Shown one piece after another: positions 9,088-18,891 of a stretch of DNA of 64,000 nt. The DNA is taken from assembly GCA_002500665.1 (NCBI GenBank), contig DLRY01000073.1:31743-95742 (forward strand), in the 5' to 3' direction. The DNA comes from Opitutia bacterium UBA7876. Its GTDB lineage: Bacteria > Verrucomicrobiota > Verrucomicrobiia > Opitutales > Seribacteraceae. Position 1 is the stretch's first letter; the number at the start of each line of letters is the position of its first letter. The notes beneath the pieces were generated by a model that saw nothing but the letters and a program-made list of their open reading frames with translations, did no database searches and was not told where the DNA came from. A program made the translations under genes and the position numbers.

Positions 9088-12000
9088 TCATTTGCCGTGC
9101 TTGGCACCGGACTTGGCATCGGCCAAGTAATTCTTGTTTCTGGATTTCAGAAATTCAATAAGGTTACGCAGGTCCGAAGGGGATAGCGTAAGCCCCAGCG
9201 GGGGCATGGCGGAAACGGGAGGGGAAATGGTAAGGACCTGATCCTCACGGACGGCAGCCTTCTTGCCGTCAGGGGAAATGACCGTAACGACTCCGTCCTT
9301 CTTCTCGGCAATTCGCCCGACCAGAGAAGTGCCCTTGGCCAGGGTAACGCTGGAAAGACCATATCCTGGAGTGATCTCGGCACTTGGGTTAACCAGGGAC
9401 TCGAGCAACTTGGAGGGATTCAATCGATCCCCGACCAGGGAGAGCTCTGGGCCTTGAACGCCACCGTCTCCACCCACCTTGTGGCACTGCAGGCAGGCGC
9501 CTTGGTTGCGGAAAACCTTTTCCCCTTCGATCGGGTTTCCTCCCACCAAGCTCAGGGCATGCACGCGGCCAGGATCGCCGGCGGCATAGGTCGCCGCAAC
9601 CTGCTTGGCTTCCGGAACGTCGGACTGAGAAAGGATGAGGTATAGATCGAGCCATAGTTCCGGTCTGAGTTCAAGTTCCCGGTTCTTCCAGAGCTCAATG
9701 ACCTTAGGGGCATCCTTGAACACAAGACCTGCCAGGATGGAGCGGGCCACGACGAATTCATCCTCCTTGAGAGCCTTCATGGAAAGGCCGAATCCACCAT
9801 CCAGTTCGCGATCGATCAGGTAACTGAAGGACGCGGCGCGTACTAGTTTGTTCGGGTCATCGGTTAACTTAAGGATCAGAAGGTCGTCACCCTTGTCGCT
9901 CTTGTCGGCCAACCCCCTTAGGTTCGCCACCCTGACTTCGGGATCGAGTTCAGCGTCAAGAGCCTGCTTGCGAAGAATCTTTGAATCGAGGGAGAGCCCG
10001 GCCTTGCCGGCGAAGGAGGAGAGAAGAGAGGCTAGCTTAGGCTCCTTTTCTTTCTCCAGAAGCACCTTGATGCGGTCCCCTATCTCATCCGCAACCTCCG
10101 CCAGGCTGGCCGATGCGACGGGAACGGGTCGGTAGTGACCGAGCACGGGATCGGTATCAAGCGGGACCGCCCAGCGGGCAAGAGCCTTCAGGGCAAAGGC
10201 TCTGAGTTCGGTGGACAGTTCTTCGTCGGCCACGAATTCGGCCAGCCTGACGGCCGACTCAAGGGCACCCGTCCTGTAACAGGCCCCGACCACCCTAGCT
10301 TGGTGGTGAAAGGGAAGATCCTCGAGGTTCTGCTCGATCAACAATTGGCCCGCCGGGCCATCCAAGGCCGAGGTGTCGTATACGGCGAGGACAGCTTCGC
10401 TGCGCACGGTTTGCGAAGAATCGGAGAGAAATTGAGCCAATTCGGGGCTGGAGCGGCGTCGAAGGACAAGGACGCACAGAAGACGCTGCTCGACGCTCTC
10501 TGACTTGGCGAAGGCGGAAAGCTGGTCGTCAGCGGCAACCCGGTCAAGAGCCGACAGGATGGAATGACGGATCGTGACCTCGAATTCCTTGCCTTGGTTT
10601 TTCGCAGCCAACGCAAAAAGAGCCTTTACTGCCTCGGGTTCTCCCTTGGGAGCAACTCGGCCAAGGGCAATCGCGGACAAGGAAACAACACGGGAGGAGC
10701 CGTCGGCAAGTGCTTTCAAGAGAGCTTCTCGACTCTCGACGACCATGGAGTCGCCCGAGACCCGGGCGGCGTTTGCCCTAACCTCTGGGTTATCCGAGGA
10801 GAGGGCGGCAACGATCGCATCCGAGGACGCCTTCCTTCCCTGACGATACAATTGCCCCAAGCCCCAAAGAGCATGAAGACGGGCCAATTCATTTTTTCCC
10901 TCCCGACCTGCAACCTCGGCGAGAACCGGAATGGCTTCCTCACCCTTCTCGACGATGGCGAACTGGCTGGCCTGGCGTACTCTCTGGTCCGGATGCCCAA
11001 GAAACACTACGAGTTCCGGAATCGAGCGGGCGGCAAAACCCTTTTTGAATATACGGGCAGTCTCCGAACCGATTTCCCTCAGAACCGGGTCCTCAGGTCG
11101 GAGAACTTGAATGGACCCATTCTTGTTGACCGACCAACCTCCGCCGTAGTCGGCGAAATAGAGGTTTCCGTCATACCCATGTTCGACGTCGGCTACGGCC
11201 ACCCCTTCCATGAAGACGGATTGTTCCTTCAGTTTGAAGGCCGACCCATTGGGGGACAGCGTCACCTGAAGGACGTTGGAAATGTTGGCCGCGCCACGAT
11301 AGTTGGTCATTAGGAAGGTATCCCGCAAATCCTCGGCCACGCTCATTCCGCTGAGCCAAGTCACTCCGGAGGGCCCGTTTCCCACATGGGCGAGGGGAGG
11401 ATAAACCCATTGCGGCTGATCCTCTGTGTAGGTCTCGAACATTTTCTGCCCCACCCAAACCGACTTGGCGAGACGGAAGTTTCCCCAGTCGAGGGCATTC
11501 GCGTAGTGGTGTGGCGATTGGTGGGCCATGTCCCAACCCGAGTCGGAGTTGTCCAATACGTAGACTACGCGGGCCTTGTCCCCAATATCACCCGTGTTGT
11601 CGAAGGTAAAAAGGTTGCCATGGTTGTCGAAGGCAAGTTCTTGGGGGTTTCTCAGACCATGGGCATAGACTTCGAAATTCGACCCGTTGGAATCGCAACG
11701 GAAGACGGCCCCGCGACCTGAGGCCTCGTGCACCCCACCTTTCTCGTCGACGACGTGAAAGCCCCTGTCGCCGATAGTAAAATAAAGACGGCCATCGGGA
11801 CCGCGGGTGATCCCATGAAGGTCATGGCCGATGAAGGATACCCTGACCCCAAATCCGTTTACGATTTTCTCGTTGGTATCGGCCACCCCGTCGTCATCTG
11901 GATCGGTCAGCATCCGAAGAGCAGGAATGCAGGTGAAGTAAGTAGCGTTTCTTTCCGCAAGAATGGAAAACCCTATCCCATCGAGGGGCTCCTTGAAAGC

Positions 12001-12444
12001 ATCGGAAAAAAGGCTCCTGTGGTCGGCTACGCCGTTTCCGTCCCTATCCTCGAGGCGGATGAGCCGATCCGGAAACTGACTGTACCATGCCCGGTCGCGC
12101 TTGTCCGCGTGTCTGTCGTACATGGCAAGGCGATCTTCCACGGTACGAGAACGAAAATCCCCACGTATCATTTCCCGGGCCCGACGCAGATCGGGAACAC
12201 CAAACCAGAAGCGGTTCGCCTCGGCCACGAAAATCCTGCCCAAAGGGTCCATGTCCAGGCTCGCGGGGTTCTCAACATGGGGATAACCGACCCAGGTATG
12301 ACCGACGTACCCTGCGTGGTTTACCTTACCTCGGAAGGGAGCGGACTCATTGGGCAAGGCGGGCATATCCTCCTCAGACACCTCAAGCGGGGCGGCTTGA
12401 AGGGACGATACGAAGAGGATAGGGGCAAGTAATTCCTTGAACAT
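9088..12444 (-). CDS. PVC-type heme-binding propeller-HEAT repeat-cytochrome c protein
   Basis: An 1118-aa secreted protein. The ATG at 12444 is chosen because it opens the signal sequence MFKELLAPILFVSSLQA; an in-frame extension upstream to 12549 is not signal-like and would overlap the divergent gene. Residues about 30-480 are a PVC-type dehydrogenase propeller (DRDGNGVADH, DPDDDGVADTNEK, FTIGDRGFH, GLRNPQELAFDNHGNLFTFDN). Residues about 480-930 are HEAT-type helical repeats. The C-terminus is the putative heme-binding domain with CLQCH near residue 983, then a small beta domain (LVGRIAEKKDG) and a MPPLG loop that may give the axial Met. A periplasmic electron-transfer dehydrogenase on a HEAT scaffold is the likely role. 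It is divergent from 12549-16016 across 104 bases. Confidence 0.86.
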   Translation of the reverse strand: MFKELLAPILFVSSLQAAPLEVSEEDMPALPNESAPFRGKVNHAGYVGHTWVGYPHVENPASLDMDPLGRIFVAEANRFWFGVPDLRRAREMIRGDFRSRTVEDRLAMYDRHADKRDRAWYSQFPDRLIRLEDRDGNGVADHRSLFSDAFKEPLDGIGFSILAERNATYFTCIPALRMLTDPDDDGVADTNEKIVNGFGVRVSFIGHDLHGITRGPDGRLYFTIGDRGFHVVDEKGGVHEASGRGAVFRCDSNGSNFEVYAHGLRNPQELAFDNHGNLFTFDNTGDIGDKARVVYVLDNSDSGWDMAHQSPHHYANALDWGNFRLAKSVWVGQKMFETYTEDQPQWVYPPLAHVGNGPSGVTWLSGMSVAEDLRDTFLMTNYRGAANISNVLQVTLSPNGSAFKLKEQSVFMEGVAVADVEHGYDGNLYFADYGGGWSVNKNGSIQVLRPEDPVLREIGSETARIFKKGFAARSIPELVVFLGHPDQRVRQASQFAIVEKGEEAIPVLAEVAGREGKNELARLHALWGLGQLYRQGRKASSDAIVAALSSDNPEVRANAARVSGDSMVVESREALLKALADGSSRVVSLSAIALGRVAPKGEPEAVKALFALAAKNQGKEFEVTIRHSILSALDRVAADDQLSAFAKSESVEQRLLCVLVLRRRSSPELAQFLSDSSQTVRSEAVLAVYDTSALDGPAGQLLIEQNLEDLPFHHQARVVGACYRTGALESAVRLAEFVADEELSTELRAFALKALARWAVPLDTDPVLGHYRPVPVASASLAEVADEIGDRIKVLLEKEKEPKLASLLSSFAGKAGLSLDSKILRKQALDAELDPEVRVANLRGLADKSDKGDDLLILKLTDDPNKLVRAASFSYLIDRELDGGFGLSMKALKEDEFVVARSILAGLVFKDAPKVIELWKNRELELRPELWLDLYLILSQSDVPEAKQVAATYAAGDPGRVHALSLVGGNPIEGEKVFRNQGACLQCHKVGGDGGVQGPELSLVGDRLNPSKLLESLVNPSAEITPGYGLSSVTLAKGTSLVGRIAEKKDGVVTVISPDGKKAAVREDQVLTISPPVSAMPPLGLTLSPSDLRNLIEFLKSRNKNYLADAKSGAKHGK

Positions 12445-12548
12445 GGAGAAAATAAGTTGATTTGTAATGCTAGTGCCCCAAGCTATCAAGCTCAAGAAGC
12501 TCTTTTGTTTCCATTCCCCTTTCCCATGCCCATCACCACCCAATCCCA
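12445..12548. promoter_or_regulatory. Divergent intergenic spacer between two cytochrome genes
   Basis: These 104 bases separate divergently transcribed heme-propeller genes and must hold both promoters. I see no convincing -35/-10 pair and no Shine-Dalgarno sequence before either ATG. The arrangement suggests shared control, but no operator could be identified. Confidence 0.35.
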
Positions 12549-15500
12549 ATGAAACCTCAATTCATCCTCTGCCAAGCCCTGGTCTGTCTTTCCCTTGCAG
12601 CCCAGGAGGATCCCGTCTCCACGACGGCCAACCAAGGCCGCTTCCCGATTTTCGAGGACTCGTCGGCCAGTCCCGAGATCAGCAACTTCAAGGCCCGCCT
12701 CTACTACGAGGCGAAAGCCGATTCCAAGTTGCTCCTTTCCAGCGGACACGCAGTGTTTTTGCCAAAGGGAAAGCACGAGGTTTCCCTGACCTACGAGAAC
12801 CCTCTCGCGGGCAACTTTTCCATCGAGGCGATTCTAGACGGCAGGAAGACGAAGATTCTTTCCTCAGGCTCGCAACCTGAAAAGTCGATTAAGCCCCGAC
12901 TCGACGTCGACTTCACGATCTGGGCCAAGTTCAAGACCACCGGCCAGGGAACGATCTTCGCCAACTGCGCCCCAAGCGGACCCTGGACTGCTGGGGGGAA
13001 AGCCCTTCTGGTCCGTGGATCCAAACTCGTCTACGACATTGGATGGCTAGGGGCCATCGATGGAGGAAGATCGGTCAATGACGGCCGGGAGAAGATCGCC
13101 GTAGTGCGTTCGAAGTCTAAGAAAGTGGAGCTTTTCATAGACGAGAAAGTGGTCGCATCGCAGAGGAATTTCTTCAAGCCCGACCCCCCAATTCACGTCT
13201 TCAAGATCGGGAAGGGGGCGGACGACTTCGCCACCCCGCTCAGCAACGGCGCCGTGCTTGATCTCAAGTATTGGAAAAGCGCCCTACCGGACAAGGTCGT
13301 GTCCGGGATAGTCTCCGGCGACCTTCTGGATGAACAATTTCCCGCCAGCGATTATTCCATGGGTTCGGCAAGCAGCGTCAACGGGATCACCGGTAAGGGC
13401 TTCGCCGGGACCGCGACCACCCTCGAGTTCTCCGACCCCAAAGCGGTCAAGGTCCTGGAAGCCTGGGTTCAGGAACTCGGCACGGCCGACCATGCGGAGG
13501 AAATCTCCGGGCTCGATCATTTTGCCTTGGAACGAGGGAAGAAATTATACGAGGGCCTATGCATCACCTGCCACGGAACACCCGAGAAGGAAGGTTCCCT
13601 CCCAACGGCCCTGAAGTTTCATTCCGGAGAATTCAAGAACGGTTCCGACCCTTGGAGCATGTTCCAGACTCTCGACAAGGGCTACGGGCAGATGATCCCA
13701 CAGCCCCAGTACTCCATCAAGGACAAGTACGCGCTCATCCACTATATCAGGGAAGGTCTGGTGAAGGAGCACAACCCCAAGCAATACTTTGAGGTGACCA
13801 AGGAGTACCTCGCCTTGTTGCCGCCCAAGCTCTCCAGTTTCAAGGAAAAAGTCATCGCCCTCGCCGAGGCCGGTTCCAAGCCCTACCAGAAAATGGACTT
13901 CGGATCCGCCCTCTTCTGGACCTACCAGGTCAACAAGGGAGGCTCGCCTTCCTCATGGAACATCGCCCAGAAGGGAATCGCCGTCCGCCTCGACCCTGGG
14001 TCCGGCGGCATATCGCGGGGGAAGGCCTGGCTGGTATACGACGAAGACACTATGAGGGTGGCGGCCGCCTACGAGGGCGAGTTCGTGGACTGGCGAGGCA
14101 TTGCCTTCGACGGCTCCCACGGGACCCACACCTCGATCAAGGGTGATCCCGTTCTGCTTTCACCGGACCAGCCGGCCTGGCGAAACCCCAAGACCAAGGA
14201 CTGGGAAGACCTCCGCATAACCGGCCGGGACGGACGCAGGTTCGGCCCTCTGCCCCGCTCCTGGGTCCAATACCTCGGCCTTTTCCCAAACGGCGACCGC
14301 AATGTGATCCATTATCGGGTCGGTGACCGGGAAATCCATGAATTGCCCGGACGCATCGAGTACGGAAAGGCCTCCATTCTAACGAGGACCCTGCGCGTCG
14401 GACCGGGCAAGGACGACCTTCTCTGCAGGCTTTCCCCTACCGGCGGCAAGGCAAACTTTCACCTCCAGGGCGCCGACTCGGCAACGCTTCTTGAGGAGGA
14501 TGGGTTCACCTGCCTGCAAATCAAGTCATCGGGCAAGGAAACTCTCCTTACCCTCGGTTTCTCCCTTGCCGACCAAGCCATCGTTGCGAGCCTTCTGCCC
14601 GATCCCGTCGATCCCCTCGTCCTGACCAAGGGCGGGCCGCCCCGCTTCGGCAAACAAGAGGTGGTCACCAAGGGAAAAAAGGGGAAAGAAGAAGATCCCT
14701 TTGCGGTCGACGAACTGACCGTCCCCAACAAGGAGCAAAACCCGTGGAATTCCTGGATGAGGCTGGGTGGGTTCGACTTTTTCCCGAAGAATCCCGACCG
14801 GGCGGCAGTCTGCACCTGGATGGGCGACGTCTGGCTTGTGGACGGAATCTCGGGAGACCTCGATAAACTGACTTGGAGAAGAATCTGCTCTGGGCTTTTC
14901 CAACCCCTTGGGCTCAAGATCATCGACGGCGTCATTCACGTCGCCTGCCGGGACCAGATCGCCCGGTTGCACGACCTCAACGGCGACCTCGAGACCGACT
15001 GGATCGAATGCTTCAACAACGACCATCAAGTAACCGAGCATTTTCACGAGTTCGCCATGGGGTTGCAGGTCGACGGTGCCGGCAACCTATACTACGCCAA
15101 GTCCGCCCGCCATGCCAAAAACGCCTTGGTTCCCCACCACGGCACTCTCCTGAGGGTCTCGCCCGACGGGGAAAGGACGGATATCGTGGCCACCGGCTTC
15201 CGGGCCGCCAATGGAGTCTGCCTGAACCCGGACGGCACCTGGATCGTAACCGACCAGGAAGGACACTGGAACCCGAAGAACCGCATCAACTACGTCAAGG
15301 AAGGCGGTTTCTACGGGAACATGATGGGCTACCACGACGTCACGGACTCTTCCGACAGCGCCATGGAGCAGCCCCTGGCCTGGATTACCAATGCCTTCGA
15401 CCGATCCCCCGCCGAGCTTCTCTGGGTCCCCGAGAACGGTAATTGGGGCCAATTGAACGGGACCCTCCTCAACCTCAGTTATGGATACGGGATGGCCTAC

Positions 15501-16016
15501 GTCGTCCCGCACGAGGTTCTTGACGGGCAAGCCCAGGGCGGTCTTTGCGCATTCCCAATCGACCGCCTGCCGAGCGGGATCCACCGGGGGCGCTTTCATC
15601 CCGTGACCCATGCCCTGTTCACGGCGGGCATGTTCGCCTGGGCGGGCAGTCAGCGAGGCGACGGAGGCCTCTACCGGATCCGCAGGACGGAGAACCCCGC
15701 CTATATGCCCACCCAACTGGAGGCTAGGAAGAGGACGCTCCGCATCCGCTTCAGCGACAAGTTGCCCGCGAGGGGTACCTTCCGCGTCACCACCTGGAAC
15801 CTGAAACGCACGAAGGGGTACGGATCCAGGCACTACGACCTGAAGAATCTGAAGGTGGCGGGCTATGCGGTCCGCAACGACTGGCTTGAACTGGAGGTGC
15901 CCGACCTAGCCCCGACTTGGTGCATGGAAATCAACTGTGAATTCGAGAACGGGGTCAAGCGGGTGATCCACAACAGCATTCACCACATCCCGGAGGGGAT
16001 TCCCCCCCTCCCTTGA
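12549..16016 (+). CDS. LamG-cytochrome c-DUF6797-propeller redox protein
   Basis: An 1155-aa secreted protein (MKPQFILCQALVCLSLAAQ signal). Domains in order: a beta-sandwich start; a LamG/concanavalin-like domain (about 115-255; DVDFTIWAKFKTTGQGTIFA); monoheme cytochrome c (about 325-430) with CITCHG at about 338; DUF6797 (about 445-720; MDFGSALFWTYQVN); a sorbosone-dehydrogenase-like propeller (about 730-1060; GDVWLVDGI, HDLNGDLETDW, TDQEGHWNPKNRIN); and a C-terminal Ig-like module with KRTKGYGSRHYD. It is the paralogue of 3357-5927 with the cytochrome moved to the N-terminal side. It probably oxidises a carbohydrate in the periplasm, the LamG domain perhaps binding glycan (inference). The ROK-like gene begins within 12 bases of its stop. 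Confidence 0.84.
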   Translation: MKPQFILCQALVCLSLAAQEDPVSTTANQGRFPIFEDSSASPEISNFKARLYYEAKADSKLLLSSGHAVFLPKGKHEVSLTYENPLAGNFSIEAILDGRKTKILSSGSQPEKSIKPRLDVDFTIWAKFKTTGQGTIFANCAPSGPWTAGGKALLVRGSKLVYDIGWLGAIDGGRSVNDGREKIAVVRSKSKKVELFIDEKVVASQRNFFKPDPPIHVFKIGKGADDFATPLSNGAVLDLKYWKSALPDKVVSGIVSGDLLDEQFPASDYSMGSASSVNGITGKGFAGTATTLEFSDPKAVKVLEAWVQELGTADHAEEISGLDHFALERGKKLYEGLCITCHGTPEKEGSLPTALKFHSGEFKNGSDPWSMFQTLDKGYGQMIPQPQYSIKDKYALIHYIREGLVKEHNPKQYFEVTKEYLALLPPKLSSFKEKVIALAEAGSKPYQKMDFGSALFWTYQVNKGGSPSSWNIAQKGIAVRLDPGSGGISRGKAWLVYDEDTMRVAAAYEGEFVDWRGIAFDGSHGTHTSIKGDPVLLSPDQPAWRNPKTKDWEDLRITGRDGRRFGPLPRSWVQYLGLFPNGDRNVIHYRVGDREIHELPGRIEYGKASILTRTLRVGPGKDDLLCRLSPTGGKANFHLQGADSATLLEEDGFTCLQIKSSGKETLLTLGFSLADQAIVASLLPDPVDPLVLTKGGPPRFGKQEVVTKGKKGKEEDPFAVDELTVPNKEQNPWNSWMRLGGFDFFPKNPDRAAVCTWMGDVWLVDGISGDLDKLTWRRICSGLFQPLGLKIIDGVIHVACRDQIARLHDLNGDLETDWIECFNNDHQVTEHFHEFAMGLQVDGAGNLYYAKSARHAKNALVPHHGTLLRVSPDGERTDIVATGFRAANGVCLNPDGTWIVTDQEGHWNPKNRINYVKEGGFYGNMMGYHDVTDSSDSAMEQPLAWITNAFDRSPAELLWVPENGNWGQLNGTLLNLSYGYGMAYVVPHEVLDGQAQGGLCAFPIDRLPSGIHRGRFHPVTHALFTAGMFAWAGSQRGDGGLYRIRRTENPAYMPTQLEARKRTLRIRFSDKLPARGTFRVTTWNLKRTKGYGSRHYDLKNLKVAGYAVRNDWLELEVPDLAPTWCMEINCEFENGVKRVIHNSIHHIPEGIPPLP

Positions 16017-16027
16017 ACTCCATCGCC

Positions 16028-17419
16028 ATGCACTTAGGCAAGCCGGTCCTCCCCCCTCCCCTTGACCCGGGATTCCTTCCCGCATCGGTTTGGATCCGCG
16101 ACTTCCACGCCCTGATCGATGAATCCGGGCAGAGCGTCCCCTTTCGCATCGCCCTCCAACAGCCCAATGGGTCCACCATCACCCGGGAAGGTAAGCTTCT
16201 TGCAGAGAACCACCCGCAAGCCGGGCTCAACCTCCTCCACGTCGAGCGCCTTCTGAAGTTCATGCTCTGGTCCGGGGGAGGGAGTCGCTGGTTCTGGGAT
16301 GGGCCCAAGGAGATCGGTGCATCCCTCCAAAACCGCTTTTGCGATCATCCATGCGGCCGGTTCGACCGGGACTTCATGGCCAAGGTCTACGGGGAACCCT
16401 TTTCCGGAACCATCGGGAGCGCGATCCCCGAGCCCCTGAGGTTGGCCTCCCCCTTGGGCCGAAACCTCGATGGCTGCCGCATCGGCTTCGACTTGGGCGG
16501 AAGCGACCGAAAGGTAGCCTCCGTGATCGACGGCGAAGTCGTCTTTAGCGAAGAAACACCCTGGGACCCCTATCACCAAACCGACCCCGAGTACCACAAA
16601 TCCGGAATCCTGGACTCGATCGAGAAGGCCAAGGCTCACCTCCCGAGACTCGAAGCCATCGGCGGAAGCTCGGCCGGGGTGTTCGTGGATAACCGTCCCA
16701 GAGTCGCCTCACTCTTCCGGGGTATTTCCGAATCCGATTTTACGGAGAGGATCAGTCCCCTTTTCATCGAGCTCGGGAAGAGCCTTGAAGTCCCCCTATC
16801 CATCATCAACGATGGGGAAGTCACGGCCCTTGCCGCCAGCATGAGCCTGGAACGAAATGCCGTTCTGGGTATCGCCATGGGAACGAGCGAGGCCACGGGT
16901 TACGTAGACCCCAAGGGACGAGTGACGAGCTGGCTCAACGAGCTGGCCTTCGCTCCCGTCGACTACTCGTCCACCGCCCCTGCAGACGAATGGAGCGGAG
17001 ACGTCGGATGCGGGGCCCAGTATTTTTCCCAGCAAGCGGTCGGACGCCTGATCCCCAAGACCGGCCTGCCCATCGACCCCGCCCTCGGCTTGCCCGAGAA
17101 ACTCGAGTGCCTGCAGGGATTGATGGCGGAAGGCAGCCCCGAGGCATCCTCCGTCTACAGGACCATTGGAACCTACCTCGGGTACGGGGTCGCCCATTAC
17201 GCCTCCTTCTATTCCCTCTCTCATGCCTTGATCCTCGGCCGCGTGACCACGGGTGAAGGAGGAGCCGTCATTCTGGAGGAAGCGGAAAAAGTACTCGCTG
17301 AGGAGTTTCCCGAGCTGGACGAAAAGATTGCCTTCCACCAACCCGACGAGAAAAACAAGAGGCACGGCCAGGCCATCGCCGCCGCCAGCCTGCCTGCAAC
17401 GGGACAAACCCAATCATGA
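16028..17419 (+). CDS. ROK-like sugar kinase with N-terminal extension
   Basis: A 463-aa cytoplasmic protein. The ATG at 16028 is preferred; a TTG at 16013 overlapping the previous stop would add only five residues. About 150 N-terminal residues have no recognisable domain. They are followed by an actin-like ATPase core: phosphate-1 loop RIGFDLGGSDRK, IGGSSAGVFVDN, the NDGEVTALAA segment, and phosphate-2 GIAMGTSEATGYV. ROK proteins phosphorylate glucose, GlcNAc, ManNAc and related sugars, or act as repressors; no DNA-binding helix-turn-helix is apparent. The C-terminus overlaps the PIG-L deacetylase by ATGA, pointing to a linked amino-sugar pathway (inference). A BadF/BadG-type ATPase is the alternative. 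Confidence 0.78.
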   Translation: MHLGKPVLPPPLDPGFLPASVWIRDFHALIDESGQSVPFRIALQQPNGSTITREGKLLAENHPQAGLNLLHVERLLKFMLWSGGGSRWFWDGPKEIGASLQNRFCDHPCGRFDRDFMAKVYGEPFSGTIGSAIPEPLRLASPLGRNLDGCRIGFDLGGSDRKVASVIDGEVVFSEETPWDPYHQTDPEYHKSGILDSIEKAKAHLPRLEAIGGSSAGVFVDNRPRVASLFRGISESDFTERISPLFIELGKSLEVPLSIINDGEVTALAASMSLERNAVLGIAMGTSEATGYVDPKGRVTSWLNELAFAPVDYSSTAPADEWSGDVGCGAQYFSQQAVGRLIPKTGLPIDPALGLPEKLECLQGLMAEGSPEASSVYRTIGTYLGYGVAHYASFYSLSHALILGRVTTGEGGAVILEEAEKVLAEEFPELDEKIAFHQPDEKNKRHGQAIAAASLPATGQTQS

Positions 17420-18288
17420 GCCAAAACCCATACCTTGAATACGCCCGGAGCTTCCGGCGGCTCGCTGTCGAGGGAAGAGACCTGCCCTTCGGAGGGATCC
17501 CCAAGCCCGAGAAACCAAAACTGGACGACGACGCCCCCGTTGCCCTCATCCTCTCCCCCCATCCGGACGACGAATGCGTCATCGGCGGACTGGCCCTCCG
17601 CCTCCTTCGCGAGAGTGGCGTTCGCATCGTCAACGTCGCGGTAACGCTGGGCAGCAACCGAGCCCGCCAACAGGAACGCCTTAATGAGCTTCAGGGGGCA
17701 TGCGACTGGATTGGATTCGAGCTCCAGGAAATCATTCCGGGGGGGTTGGAATGCGTCACCCTGCAGACGAGGAAAAATGACCCCAAGCAGTGGGAAAGAT
17801 CGGTCGACCGGCTTCGTGAAATCCTAGACCAATGGTCTCCACGGGCTGTTTTTTTTCCTCACGCCACGGACTGGAACGGTACCCACGTCGGGGTCCATTT
17901 CCTGACCGAGGATGCGCTCCTGCGCCGACCGAAAGCCGACACCCTCCTCATCGAGACCGAATACTGGGGACAAATGCCCAGCCCCAACCTGATGGTCGAG
18001 AATACGCCCGAGGAAGTCGGAGATTTACTGGCCGCCCTCTCCCATCATGAAGGAGAGTTGAAGCGCAATGCCTTTCATCTCGGTCTTCCCGCCTGGATGC
18101 AGGACAACGTCAGGCTTGGCTCTGAAGTCGTCGGGGGCCAGGGTGCGGAAGCTCCCGATTTTGCCTTCGCCACCCTCTACCGGGTAAGCCGCTGGGCCAA
18201 TGGCCGGGCATCTCCAGCGTGGGAGGGAGGCAAGCTGCTTCCCAGCGGTGGAGACAGCCGAGAGGCCCTTTTCCCGAGAAAAGCCTAG
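17416..18288 (+). CDS. PIG-L/LmbE-family N-deacetylase
   Basis: 290 aa, no signal peptide. The hallmark zinc-binding HPDDE motif occurs in LSPHPDDECVIGG near residue 48, and the third ligand is probably in the NGTHVGVH segment near residue 155. Family members deacetylate N-acetylglucosamine-containing small molecules and lipids. The start ATG shares the ATGA overlap with the kinase stop, so translational coupling is likely. With the kinase, it suggests that N-acetylated amino sugars released outside are deacetylated and phosphorylated inside (inference). The 12-base gap to the convergent gene at 18301 shows no terminator. Confidence 0.87.
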   Translation: MSQNPYLEYARSFRRLAVEGRDLPFGGIPKPEKPKLDDDAPVALILSPHPDDECVIGGLALRLLRESGVRIVNVAVTLGSNRARQQERLNELQGACDWIGFELQEIIPGGLECVTLQTRKNDPKQWERSVDRLREILDQWSPRAVFFPHATDWNGTHVGVHFLTEDALLRRPKADTLLIETEYWGQMPSPNLMVENTPEEVGDLLAALSHHEGELKRNAFHLGLPAWMQDNVRLGSEVVGGQGAEAPDFAFATLYRVSRWANGRASPAWEGGKLLPSGGDSREALFPRKA

Positions 18289-18300
18289 ACGGCAATCACC

Positions 18301-18891
18301 TCAAGGCTTTCCTTGCACGGGCAGGAACTGGACGGAGTCCACGACTACGTATTTCCCTTCGGTGCCCGAGGTACCGATGGTGACGGAACCACCCCGCCCT
18401 TTCTCGAAACGGAATACGCCCAAGGGCCGGAAGAGCTTTTCGATCGGGGCGTGCTCGCACTCGTTGACCTTCATAGTGGTTTCCCCATCGGCATGACGGA
18501 TGGTAACGGGCACCCCATTGGCCCGCCGGACGTTCGAGTTGTGAGACATGCGCACCTCATAGCTTCCCCCTTTGGGCAGGTCCGGGGTAAAGGTGGCCGA
18601 CTTCTTGCCCTTGGCTTCCTTCATGTCGTGAATGTAGCTCTTGCCAACGAAGGGAGGCGTATGTACGGAGTGCTTCCATTGCCCGACAAGCTTCGCATCC
18701 ACGTCGTCCACGACGATCCCGGGCAAAGCCTTGGGGTCGGGCTTGATGAAGCGGATCATCTCGGGCTTGTCCACCTGGCTGGTCTTGGGCAAGGAAGGAC
18801 TCTTTCCTTCCCCGGCCGCACCTACAAGGGCAAGGCAGAAGACGGGCAAAATACGGAACCAACAATGGATTACCCCTGAACGGTATCCCAT
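18301..18891 (-). CDS. Secreted golvesin-like domain protein
   Basis: 196 aa. The start at 18891 (MGYRSGVIHCWFRILPV, signal-like) is supported by a one-base TGATG overlap with the stop of the upstream esterase. The mature part resembles the golvesin/xanthan-lyase C-terminal beta-sandwich: IVVDDVDAKLVGQW at the start, FTPDLPKGGSYEVRMSH in the middle, PLGVFRFEKG and VVVDSVQF at the end. Such domains are usually attached to polysaccharide-active enzymes and probably bind carbohydrate or a surface; here the domain stands alone. It is probably co-translated with the esterase and may act as a separate targeting subunit (inference). Confidence 0.72.
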   Translation of the reverse strand: MGYRSGVIHCWFRILPVFCLALVGAAGEGKSPSLPKTSQVDKPEMIRFIKPDPKALPGIVVDDVDAKLVGQWKHSVHTPPFVGKSYIHDMKEAKGKKSATFTPDLPKGGSYEVRMSHNSNVRRANGVPVTIRHADGETTMKVNECEHAPIEKLFRPLGVFRFEKGRGGSVTIGTSGTEGKYVVVDSVQFLPVQGKP

